Of a DNA stretch of 6,472 bases, positions 1-6,128 are shown one piece after another (positions within the stretch are counted from its first letter, which is position 1; the number at the start of each line of letters is the position of its first letter). The notes under the pieces are model-generated. The model was given only the letters and a program-made list of their open reading frames with translations. It searched no databases and was not told where the DNA came from. The stretch comes from an uncultured Oscillospiraceae bacterium (GTDB lineage: Bacteria; Bacillota; Clostridia; Oscillospirales; Acutalibacteraceae). The translations under genes were made by a program, and so were the position numbers. The stretch spans positions 1 through 6,472 of the forward strand of contig USDZ01000102.1 of NCBI GenBank assembly GCA_900553525.1. The letters are read 5' to 3'.

Positions 1-77
1 GAACACGGCAGTTAAGCCCACTTGCGCCCACGATACTTGGCTGGAAGCGGCCTGGAAAAATAGGCAGGCGCCGACAC
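1..77 (+). rRNA. rrf: 5S ribosomal RNA, 3' part (5' end outside window)
   Basis: The window opens inside a 5S rRNA gene. The conserved loop region GAACACGGCAGTTAAGCCC is at bases 1-19, followed by a GCGCCCACGATACTTGGC stretch and the helix that ends in TAGGCAGGCGCCGACA. This order matches bacterial, Firmicute-type 5S rRNA. About 40 bases of the 5' side are missing, because the full molecule is usually near 117 nt. The exact 3' end is estimated, since its partner strand in helix I lies outside the window. The terminator directly after it indicates that this is the end of a ribosomal RNA operon, with 16S and 23S expected upstream. Confidence 0.93.
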
Positions 78-81
78 TTAA

Positions 82-122
82 CCCCTATTCGATCATTAGA
101 TCGAATGGGGGTTCCCTTTTTT
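82..122 (+). terminator. Intrinsic terminator of the rRNA operon
   Basis: Arms at 82-94 and 99-111 form a 13-bp stem with one T-G wobble and an ATTA loop. After a short TTCCC spacer comes a run of six T at 117-122. It starts within a few bases of the 5S rRNA end, as expected for an rrn terminator. Confidence 0.9.
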
Positions 123-201
123 ACTGGAGAGAAATGCCAAACCAAACGCCCCATGATTTTCCAGCCCGGGGGAATGGATGAAGATGGAAAAGGCGGGCCC
201 A

Positions 202-230
202 TTGACGCATCGGCAAAAAAGCAGTATAGT
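202..230 (+). promoter_or_regulatory. Sigma-A promoter for the racemase-like/decarboxylase/CYTH operon
   Basis: A TTGACG -35 box (202-207) and a TATAGT -10 box (225-230) are separated by exactly 17 bases, and each matches the consensus at five of six positions. Transcription should start near 237, giving a 5' leader of about 57 bases with no riboswitch-like or T-box structure. The promoter lies beyond the rRNA terminator, so the operon is expected to be transcribed independently of the rRNA genes. Confidence 0.75.
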
Positions 231-293
231 TAAATATAAGGGCGGATACTGCCGTTTTTCGCCGAATCTTGACGTTGGAAACGAGGGGCTGTT

Positions 294-1340
294 ATGAATC
301 TGCTGGTACAGACCGACCGCATTTTGGCCAATTACCGCATATTGAACAAACAGGCAGGCGGGACGCCTCTGATTCCACTGCTCGAAGCCAACGCTTACGG
401 ACTTGGGGATGTAGCGGTTGCACAGCTCCTCGCCGGGGAAGGGGTACGGCTGATGGCGGTTTCCCGGCTGGATGAGGCCGTCCGAGTCGTTGAGGCCGTC
501 CGTGGGGTGGACGTGATGCTCCTGACCCCCTATGCTAATGAAGAGGATATTGCCACCATTTTGCAGCATGATATCATCGGCGCCGTTGGTTCCAACGACA
601 GTGCCGTGCTTTACAGTTCTTTGAGCCGGAAACTCCGCACCAGAGCGCGGGTACAGCTTTGCTTTGATTTCGGTATGGGCCGGTTTGGATTTGAACCACA
701 GGAGGCGGCAAAGGCCGCTCAGACCATCAAACATCTGGAAAACGTGGAATTAGCGGGAGTGTTCACCATCCTGCCGTCGGACGCGAATCCTCCCAAAAAA
801 GTCCAGGAACAGCAGATTAAGGATTTCCAAAAGGTGATCACGGCCATTGAACGGGAGGGGCTGCGTCCCGGTATCACCCATATGGCGGATACGGCTCAGG
901 CGGCGCTTTGCCCGCGGATGCGGCTGGGCGCAGTGCGCACCGGCGCGGACCTGCTCGGCCGAGGCCCTCAGGGAGACCGGCATAATTTACGGCCGGTTGG
1001 CCGCTGTGTTTCGGAGGTTTGCGATATCAAATGGCTTGCCGCCGGAAGCACGGTCGGCGCCGACGGCCGGCGAAAGATCAAAAAAGCCACCCGGGTGGCG
1101 ATCGTTCCCGCCGGGCTATCCGATGGGCTGTTTGTTTCATCGTCCGAGAAACGGGGATGGCTCTTCCGTAAAAAGGAAACCTGTGAGATCAACGGTAAAC
1201 GCCTAAATGTGATCGGCCGGGTGGGACTAACCGCCCTGACCGTGGATGTGACCGCAGCGGAATGCGCGCCGGGAGACATTGTGTCTTTTGACGCGAATCC
1301 ACTGCACGTCAGCGCCTTGACCCGCCGCGATTATGTTTGA
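294..1340 (+). CDS. Alanine racemase-fold protein lacking the catalytic Lys and Tyr (probable non-racemase paralogue)
   Basis: This 348-aa protein follows the alanine racemase (fold type III PLP enzyme) pattern from end to end. It has an N-terminal barrel with an EANAYGLG motif at 31-38, GMGRFGF at 127-133, an FT segment at 157-158, MADTAQAAL at 197-205, and AVRTGADLLG at 213-222. The C-terminal beta domain has PAGLSDG at 272-278 and an IGRVGLTALTVDVT strand. Key residues of true racemases are replaced. The PLP lysine of KANAYGHG is Glu31, the catalytic tyrosine of GYADG is Leu275, the lysine before DTGMGR is Cys123, the FTH histidine is Ile159, and the CMDQ substrate motif is GLTA (311-314). 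Arg130 and the pyridine-contacting Arg215 are kept. The C-terminus is shorter than usual, losing the segment that carries another active-site tyrosine. The start is supported by GAGGGG at 283-288, five bases before the ATG. Alanine racemase activity is unlikely. Its actual role is unknown. Confidence 0.85.
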   Translation: MNLLVQTDRILANYRILNKQAGGTPLIPLLEANAYGLGDVAVAQLLAGEGVRLMAVSRLDEAVRVVEAVRGVDVMLLTPYANEEDIATILQHDIIGAVGSNDSAVLYSSLSRKLRTRARVQLCFDFGMGRFGFEPQEAAKAAQTIKHLENVELAGVFTILPSDANPPKKVQEQQIKDFQKVITAIEREGLRPGITHMADTAQAALCPRMRLGAVRTGADLLGRGPQGDRHNLRPVGRCVSEVCDIKWLAAGSTVGADGRRKIKKATRVAIVPAGLSDGLFVSSSEKRGWLFRKKETCEINGKRLNVIGRVGLTALTVDVTAAECAPGDIVSFDANPLHVSALTRRDYV

Positions 1341-2700
1341 TAGACAAGGGGGCACCCCTCTTTGTGATGCGTTGCAGCAGCATGCCGTTCAGGGACGCGC
1401 CTCATTTCATACCCCTGGACACAAGGGAAGGCTGGATTTCGGTGGGGCGGCTCTCGATTTGACCGAACTGCCCGACACGGGCAGTTTGTATGACGGCGGC
1501 GATGCAATCGAGGTTTCGGAATGTCTTTACGCCGAAGCGTTCGGGGCGGGAGCCACCTTCTACAGCGCAGGAGGCTGCACCCTTTGTATTCAAACCATGC
1601 TGTCGCTCGGCTGCGGCGGAACCGGCGGGCGGATCCTGATGGCGCGCAACGCCCATCGCAGCGCGGTGAACGCCGCTGTTTTGCTGGATCTGGATCCGCT
1701 CTGGCTCTGGCCGGAAGCCGGAGGACAGCCGACGGTGGAAAACTTGGACGAAAAGTTGAAAACCCATTTGGATATACAAGCTGTATACATTACAAGCCCG
1801 AATTATGCTGGGCAAACGGCGGATGTCGCCGGGATGGCTGCCCTATGCCATGACCGAGGAGTTCCTTTGCTGGTGGACAACGCCCATGGCAGCCATCTTG
1901 GGGCGTTTGGAATGCATCCGTTGGCGCTGGGCGCAGATATGACAGCGGATTCCGCCCACAAGACCCTGCCGGTGCTCACCGGTGGTGCGGTGTTGCACCT
2001 TTCCAAGAAATGGACGGCCGGAAAGGATTCTGTTGCGCTCCGCCGCGAGGTCAAGGCCGCGATGGCGCTGTTCGGTTCTACGTCACCCGCCTTTCCGGTG
2101 TTGGCGTCTCTCGACCGGGCGCAGGATTGGTGGCGGCGGGAAGGGCCGGACGCCTATCGTCAAACGGCCGTTCGGGTTAAGGCGCTGCGCGGTATGGCTA
2201 TAAGGGCGGGTTATGGCATTCAGGGAGACGAAAGAGCGGACCCGACCCGCCTGACCCTCCATACTGTTCCGCTCGGATTGTCCGGTCTTCGGGCGGCGGA
2301 GGCTTTTCGCCGTCTCGGCTGCGAGCCGGAGTATGCGGATAAATCCATGCTTGTCTTTATCGTCACACCCTTCAACACCGAGGAAGAGCTCGATCGCCTG
2401 GGCGCTGCGATCCAGGCAGTTCCAGGCGTTTGCCGGGAGAAAGACGAGCCGGAAGCCTTTGACCCGTTCGCGTGCGGAATTCCGCTCAAGCGGATGTCAC
2501 CTCGAATGGCCGCACTCCTCCCTTCGGAAGAAATACCGTCTGGTCAAGCCGCCGGGCGAATCGCAGCCCGCACCGTCTGTCCTTGTCCGCCCGGGATTCC
2601 GGCGGTGGTGCCGGGAGAAGAAATTGGACCGGAACTGGCAGATCTTCTGTCGGCCTGGGGGATCCCTATGGTGACGGTGGTACGGGAAACGACGGAATGA
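1333..2700 (+). CDS. Orn/Lys/Arg decarboxylase-family PLP enzyme (fold type I)
   Basis: This 455-aa protein belongs to the arginine/lysine/ornithine decarboxylase family, in the short YaaO/SpeA-like form without an N-terminal wing domain. Visible motifs in order are FHTPGHKG (25-32), DLTELPDTGSLYDGG (42-56), a phosphate-loop-like SAGGCTLC (78-85), TSPNYAGQTADV (154-165), VDNAHGSHLGAF (181-192) with the pyridine-binding Asp182, and SAHKTLPVLTGG (207-218) with Lys210 as the expected Schiff-base lysine. A C-terminal domain has the typical CPPGIPAVVPGEEI signature (418-431). The catalytic core is intact, so it should bind PLP and act on an amino acid. The substrate (arginine, lysine, ornithine or another) cannot be read from sequence. 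The ATG overlaps the upstream gene by 8 bases and has no clear Shine-Dalgarno site, which suggests translational coupling. Some motifs differ from the textbook family, for example GG where HKTLPALTQ has Q. Confidence 0.87.
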   Translation: MFDRQGGTPLCDALQQHAVQGRASFHTPGHKGRLDFGGAALDLTELPDTGSLYDGGDAIEVSECLYAEAFGAGATFYSAGGCTLCIQTMLSLGCGGTGGRILMARNAHRSAVNAAVLLDLDPLWLWPEAGGQPTVENLDEKLKTHLDIQAVYITSPNYAGQTADVAGMAALCHDRGVPLLVDNAHGSHLGAFGMHPLALGADMTADSAHKTLPVLTGGAVLHLSKKWTAGKDSVALRREVKAAMALFGSTSPAFPVLASLDRAQDWWRREGPDAYRQTAVRVKALRGMAIRAGYGIQGDERADPTRLTLHTVPLGLSGLRAAEAFRRLGCEPEYADKSMLVFIVTPFNTEEELDRLGAAIQAVPGVCREKDEPEAFDPFACGIPLKRMSPRMAALLPSEEIPSGQAAGRIAARTVCPCPPGIPAVVPGEEIGPELADLLSAWGIPMVTVVRETTE

Positions 2701-2702
2701 AC

Positions 2703-2709
2703 AGGGGGA
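2703..2709 (+). promoter_or_regulatory. Ribosome binding site that decides the GTG start of the CYTH gene
   Basis: AGGGGGA lies five bases before GTG 2715. It supports that start over the in-frame ATG at 2697, which overlaps the previous stop codon (ATGA) and has only a weak GGGA upstream. The GTG start also puts the CYTH signature right at the N-terminus, where the family normally has it. Confidence 0.7.
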
Positions 2710-2714
2710 ATTCT

Positions 2715-3233
2715 GTGGAAATCGAACGCAAATACCGGATCGACCGGTTCCCGGATGACCGGGAGGGATGGCCACTTTTGAAAGCGGCGGAGGTGCAGCA
2801 GGGCTACCTCGCCACCTCACCCACGGTGCGGATTCGATCGGAGAAAGCGACCTATCCCGAAACCAAAACCACGTATATCCTCTGTTTTAAGGGGGAGGGA
2901 ACCTTGGTGCGGCAGGAAATTGAACTGCCGCTCGACCAGGAGACCTTTTTACAGCTGCAGGCTCTTCTGCCTGCTTCTATGATCCGGAAAGACTATCGGG
3001 TCTATGCTCTGCCGGATGGGCACCGGCTGGAATGCAGCCTGGTGGACGGGGATCAGCCGGATGGCTTTTATTATGCCGAAGTGGAATTCCAATCGGTGGA
3101 GGAGTCGGAGGCGTTTGTCCCTCCGGCTTTCCTTGGCTCTGAAGCGACAGAGGATCCGGATTTCAGCATGAGCGAGTATTGGCTGAGAAAAAAGAAGGCT
3201 TGTTCCGGTCCGGATATGGGCAATCCTCAATAA
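2715..3233 (+). CDS. CYTH domain protein (triphosphate tunnel metalloenzyme family)
   Basis: From the GTG start this is a 172-aa protein beginning MEIERKYRI, which contains the ExExK signature (Glu2, Glu4, Lys6) of the CYTH/TTM superfamily. The other charged strands that line the tunnel follow in order: TVRIR (Arg39, Arg41), CFKGEG (Lys59), RQEIELP (Glu68, Glu70), RKDYRVY (91-97), and AEVEFQS (Glu122, Glu124). The tail has a DPDFSMSEYWLR segment, also typical. Known members are class IV adenylate cyclases, thiamine-triphosphatases and inorganic tripolyphosphatases that use divalent metal. Single-domain bacterial forms of this size are mostly triphosphatases, so tripolyphosphate or an organic triphosphate is the likeliest substrate (inference). 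It is the last gene of the operon, 14 bases after the decarboxylase stop. No functional link to its two PLP-fold neighbours is evident. Confidence 0.88.
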   Translation: MEIERKYRIDRFPDDREGWPLLKAAEVQQGYLATSPTVRIRSEKATYPETKTTYILCFKGEGTLVRQEIELPLDQETFLQLQALLPASMIRKDYRVYALPDGHRLECSLVDGDQPDGFYYAEVEFQSVEESEAFVPPAFLGSEATEDPDFSMSEYWLRKKKACSGPDMGNPQ

Positions 3234-3304
3234 ATCCCGTCCTGTGCAAAAAGAAAATCGGATTTTCCGAGATGTATCTTCCTGGAAAGACATTTTTTAA
3301 TATA

Positions 3305-3339
3305 AAAGAGGCCTGAACGTCTTGCGTTCAAGCCTTTTT
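3305..3339. terminator. Bidirectional intrinsic terminator between convergent genes
   Basis: Arms at 3309-3320 and 3324-3335 form a 12-bp stem with one C-A mismatch, a terminal T-G wobble and a CTT loop. On the plus strand a T run (3335-3339) follows. On the minus strand the AAAA at 3305-3308 supplies the U tract. It therefore fits termination of the plus-strand operon (about 75 bases after the CYTH stop) and of spoIID (about 130 bases after its stop). The 127 bases between it and spoIID hold nothing I can identify. Confidence 0.8.
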
Positions 3340-3466
3340 CTAAAAGGGAAGGTTCTGGCAAGAGGGAAGTGTGTCGGTTCATTTCACGTCCGACGGTTCG
3401 CATATTTCAGTATGCCCAGCCAACAAATGCATTTTGATTAATTGGGAATTCCGCCGGCTGTATTCG

Positions 3467-4474
3467 TTAGCCGATGGTGACGCCGGTGTAATAATGCGTC
3501 AGGATTTCATTCCATGTGAACCCCTGTCTGGCCATGTAATCGGCACCATACTGGCTCATTCCGACCCCGTGTCCATATCCCTGTACCGAAAAAACAAACC
3601 CATCTTCTCCATAAGAAACGGTAAAACAGGCCGAACGCAGGCCAAGAGCCTCCCGAATCTGCCGCCCGGTCAGAGTTTGTCCGCCGACGGTCAGGGCTGT
3701 GACGGTCCCCGCGGAGGAGCGGACCGGCTCCCCGGTGACCCAGCTCGCCGCATCCCCTTCCAATTTTAAGCCTTCCACGACGGAGGCCAGCTTGGAAGAG
3801 AATTCTTCGGATGAAAAACGGGCTTCCGACTGATAGTCGGGGGAAAGTTTGTCGCCCGGGCTGGGTACCGACTGCAAATATGGATAGGCTTTGCCCCAAA
3901 CCGTCTCCGCGGTTTCAGTGGTTCCGGAATTAAGGGCATGGTAGGCGGCGAAAATCAATTTATCTTCATACAGCAGGCGCTTCCCGATTACCTCGTCTAC
4001 TGCGGCGGCCAACTTTTCATAATAAGCGTCGTATTTATTTCCCCACCGTTCTTTGAGTCCCTCGGGGGTATAGGTTTCGGGGAAGGTTTGCGGTAGATTG
4101 CCGCTGAAATCGGCACCCTGCAGAGCCGGGTCGGGATTGGAGGCGTTTTGTTCCCGCCGGTAACTGTAGTAGGTATACGACGCTACAGCCTGAGCCTTCA
4201 AAGCTTCGGACTGATAGGTGGCCGGCATTTCGCTTGCAACTGTATAGAGAACGAAATCCCGTTCGGAGTAGGTATACACCGTTCCGCTCTCTTGGTCGAG
4301 AACCTTGAAGACCGCTTCCTCGCTTTGGAGATCGGAGGTTCCCGGTGAGACGGGTGCGGATGATGCAGAAGACGGTGCCGGTATACCGGTCGAACCGAGA
4401 ATGCCCAGGGCCGGCAGCGGGAGGAGGAGAAGCAAGGCGTAACAGCCCAGGACCAGCAAAGCGTACCGTTTCAT
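3467..4474 (-). CDS. spoIID: SpoIID, stage II sporulation protein D (peptidoglycan lytic transglycosylase)
   Basis: This 335-aa protein has an uncleaved or cleavable N-terminal membrane segment (about residues 5-24), a Pro/Ser-rich linker (about 25-48), and the SpoIID/LytB domain. Diagnostic motifs are LYTVASEMPATYQSEALKAQ (76-95), with Glu82 in the position of the catalytic glutamate, then YHALNSGTTETAETVWG (178-194), YLQSVPSPGD (199-208), and YGHGVGMSQYGADYMARQG (300-318) near the C-terminus. In sporulating Firmicutes SpoIID acts in the mother cell with SpoIIM and SpoIIP to degrade septal peptidoglycan and drive engulfment. The length is close to B. subtilis SpoIID. The start at 4474 has AAAGGATG (4488-4481) about 6-8 bases upstream. 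A second ATG at 4483 would add three residues but sits directly on the Shine-Dalgarno site. A longer reading frame to 4732 crosses the promoters and is unlikely to be translated. A LytB-type amidase enhancer is the main alternative. Confidence 0.88.
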   Translation of the reverse strand: MKRYALLVLGCYALLLLLPLPALGILGSTGIPAPSSASSAPVSPGTSDLQSEEAVFKVLDQESGTVYTYSERDFVLYTVASEMPATYQSEALKAQAVASYTYYSYRREQNASNPDPALQGADFSGNLPQTFPETYTPEGLKERWGNKYDAYYEKLAAAVDEVIGKRLLYEDKLIFAAYHALNSGTTETAETVWGKAYPYLQSVPSPGDKLSPDYQSEARFSSEEFSSKLASVVEGLKLEGDAASWVTGEPVRSSAGTVTALTVGGQTLTGRQIREALGLRSACFTVSYGEDGFVFSVQGYGHGVGMSQYGADYMARQGFTWNEILTHYYTGVTIG

Positions 4475-4514
4475 CGTTTTCATCCTTTCCGGCTGGATAT
4501 ACCGCACGTAAAGC

Positions 4515-4532
4515 GGATTGATGGATTGATGG
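4515..4532. repeat. Short tandem repeat (GGATTGAT)x2 in the spoIID leader
   Basis: Two exact copies of an 8-base unit plus GG lie between the proposed spoIID promoter and its ribosome binding site. This could be a binding site or a chance duplication. Confidence 0.5.
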
Positions 4533-4576
4533 CTCGATATTTCAAAACCGAGAAAACAACCCCTAAAAGTTCGGAA

Positions 4577-4605
4577 AATATACGAAAAAAATGAAAGACA
4601 TATTG
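4577..4605 (-). promoter_or_regulatory. Possible sigma-E-like promoter of spoIID
   Basis: On the minus strand, CAATATG (4605-4599) and CGTATATT (4584-4577) are spaced 14 bases apart. They resemble the sigma-E consensus (KMATATT, then CATACAHT) at five of seven and six of eight positions. SpoIID is a sigma-E regulon gene in B. subtilis, so a promoter of this type is expected here. The leader would be about 100 bases. The region is AT-rich, so a chance match is possible. Confidence 0.3.
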
Positions 4606-4634
4606 CGGGTTGATGCAAAACTCCGGCTTTTTTC

Positions 4635-4663
4635 TTGACTTCATGAAGAGGATTGATTATAAT
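4635..4663 (+). promoter_or_regulatory. Near-consensus sigma-A promoter of the citrate synthase gene
   Basis: TTGACT (4635-4640) and a perfect TATAAT (4658-4663) are separated by 17 bases, with AT-rich sequence around the -10 box. Transcription should start near 4670, giving a leader of about 37 bases. It has the features of a strong housekeeping promoter, suggesting high vegetative expression unless repressed. Confidence 0.85.
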
Positions 4664-4706
4664 AAAAATTATATAGCCCGCGATTGCGAGAAAGGGAGCG
4701 AGATCC

Positions 4707-6077
4707 ATGCCCATGGGCAGCAGGTTGTCCAATGCTACGTTTACATCCTTATGCGAGGAGTTTCAGAAAAATAACCGGATCGATCCGGCGAAATTTGAAC
4801 AGTACGATGTCAAAAGAGGACTGCGCAACGCGGATGGAAGCGGCGTCATGGCGGGACTGACCCTGATTTGCAATGTTCATGGCTATGTTCTCAGCGAGGG
4901 AGAAAAGACTCCCGTGGAGGGCCATTTGAACTACCGCGGCGTGGACGTGGAGGATCTGGTGCGGGGGTGTGTGGAGGAGAACCGCTTTGGGTTTGAGGAA
5001 ACAGCCTGGCTTTTGCTATTCGGGACGCTGCCCACCCGGAAACAACTGGATTCGTTTGCCGGGTTGTTGTCCGAATGCCGGGAGCTGCCGGATTATTTCG
5101 CGGAAGATATGATTATCAAGGCGCCTTCTCCCAATATCATGAATAAGCTGGCACGTTCCGTCCTCGCCCTGTACTCCTTCGACAGCAATCCGGACGACCT
5201 CTCAATTGAAAATGTGCTGCGCCAGTCCATTGGGCTGATCGCGATGCTCCCCACCATTATGGGTTACGCCTACCAGGTCAAGCGTCGGCATTACGACCGG
5301 GAGAGCATGTATGTGCATCCGCTCCAACCTGGGCTGTCCACCTCCGAGACCATTCTGCGCACCATCCGGGCCGATGCCTCGTATACCGACGAAGAAGCGA
5401 AGCTCTTGGATCTGTGCCTGATGCTTCATGCGGAACACGGCGGCGGGAATAATTCCACGTTTGCCGCTCGGGTGCTTTCCTCCTCCGGAACCGATACCTA
5501 TTCCGCCATTGCGGCGGCTATCGGCTCTCTGAAAGGCCCTCTGCACGGCGGGGCCAATATCAAGGTTATGGAGATGCTGGAGGCGATCAAGGCCGGCGTG
5601 AAGAACTGGGACGACGACGACGAGATCGTTTCCTTCCTTGAAAAGATCATCCGCAAAGAAGCGGGCGACGGTTCCGGCAAGATTTACGGGATGGGCCATG
5701 CGGTTTATACCTTGTCCGATCCCCGGGCGGTGATCCTCAAACGGCACGCCCGGGATCTGGCGGAGAAAAAAGGCTATGGAGCCGAATTTCGGCTTCTTGA
5801 ATCGGTGGAGCGGCTGACCCCCGAGGTGTTCGCCCGCCTGAAGGGGAACGACAAGGCCCTGTGCGCGAATGTGGATATGTATTCGGGCCTGGTATACCGG
5901 TCGTTGGGAATCCGTCCCGATCTGTTCACTCCGTTGTTTGCCGTGGCCCGTATGCCGGGCTGGTGTGCCCACCGGATCGAGGAGCTCCTCACAGGCGGCC
6001 GGATTATCCGGCCGGCCTATAAATCCCTTTCCAAGAGGCAGGAGTATGTGCCGCTGGACAAAAGAGAGAGGAAATGA
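4707..6077 (+). CDS. gltA: Citrate synthase (Si-type, citrate/2-methylcitrate synthase family)
   Basis: This 456-aa protein is a standard citrate synthase that condenses oxaloacetate and acetyl-CoA in the cytoplasm. Motifs in order are HLNYRGVDVEDL (73-84), HAEHGGGNNSTFAARVLSSS (241-260), GSLKGPLHGGAN (273-284) with catalytic His280, YGMGHAVYTLSDPRA (327-341) with His331 and Arg340, NVDMYSGLVYRSLG (388-401) with catalytic Asp390, and ARMPGWCAHRIEE (414-426) with substrate-binding arginines. All catalytic residues are present. A roughly 55-residue N-terminal segment precedes the core, as in clostridial homologues. It is unrelated to the Re-citrate synthase found in some clostridia. The start is set by AGGGAG (4693-4698), eight bases before ATG 4707. 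It appears monocistronic, and no aconitase or isocitrate dehydrogenase is adjacent. Methylcitrate synthase activity cannot be excluded. The likely role is glutamate precursor supply. Confidence 0.93.
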   Translation: MPMGSRLSNATFTSLCEEFQKNNRIDPAKFEQYDVKRGLRNADGSGVMAGLTLICNVHGYVLSEGEKTPVEGHLNYRGVDVEDLVRGCVEENRFGFEETAWLLLFGTLPTRKQLDSFAGLLSECRELPDYFAEDMIIKAPSPNIMNKLARSVLALYSFDSNPDDLSIENVLRQSIGLIAMLPTIMGYAYQVKRRHYDRESMYVHPLQPGLSTSETILRTIRADASYTDEEAKLLDLCLMLHAEHGGGNNSTFAARVLSSSGTDTYSAIAAAIGSLKGPLHGGANIKVMEMLEAIKAGVKNWDDDDEIVSFLEKIIRKEAGDGSGKIYGMGHAVYTLSDPRAVILKRHARDLAEKKGYGAEFRLLESVERLTPEVFARLKGNDKALCANVDMYSGLVYRSLGIRPDLFTPLFAVARMPGWCAHRIEELLTGGRIIRPAYKSLSKRQEYVPLDKRERK

Positions 6078-6098
6078 GGAAGAAAGCGGGATTGCCCC

Positions 6099-6127
6099 TT
6101 TTCATCCGGTAAAAAGTATGGTATGAT
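6099..6127 (+). promoter_or_regulatory. Possible sigma-A promoter for the downstream membrane protein gene
   Basis: TTTTCA (6099-6104) and TATGAT (6122-6127) are 17 bases apart, matching four and five of six consensus positions. Transcription would start around 6134, inside the 5' arm of the following hairpin, so the transcript would carry only part of that stem. Confidence 0.4.
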
Positions 6128-6128
6128 A

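Noticed and set aside
174..233. 19-residue open frame after the rRNA terminator
   Set aside because: It has no promoter between the terminator and its start, and its stop overlaps the proposed operon promoter. Such a length is expected by chance.
242..263. Small GGCG...TGCC or GGCG...CGCC hairpin with a TTTTT run in the operon leader, possible attenuator
   Set aside because: The stem is only about four base pairs and no alternative antiterminator fold or leader peptide is visible.
96..734. 212-codon minus-strand frame covering the rRNA terminator and the start of the racemase-like gene
   Set aside because: It runs through the terminator and promoter and is antisense to a gene with clear homology. 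The product resembles nothing known.
2472..2714. Longer frame upstream of the CYTH gene from 2472
   Set aside because: It lies within the decarboxylase coding region in another frame, is compositionally a shadow, and the CYTH signature begins right at GTG 2715.
3272..3298. Imperfect hairpin followed by six T after the CYTH gene, possible first terminator
   Set aside because: The stem has two mismatches and is AT-rich. The much better terminator follows within 40 bases, so it is at most auxiliary.
4475..4732. N-terminal extension of the spoIID frame giving a 421-aa protein with an additional hydrophobic stretch
   Set aside because: The extension crosses both promoters and overlaps the citrate synthase start on the other strand. 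The Shine-Dalgarno site and signal segment at 4474 fit the family length.
5202..5972. 256-codon minus-strand frame inside citrate synthase
   Set aside because: It is antisense to a strongly conserved gene with intact motifs, has no family resemblance and no supporting start signals. Long antisense frames are common in GC-rich genes.
6000..6016. Palindrome GGCCGGATTATCCGGCC near the end of citrate synthase
   Set aside because: It encodes conserved C-terminal residues of the enzyme (GRIIRP region), so the symmetry is probably coincidental in GC-rich coding DNA.
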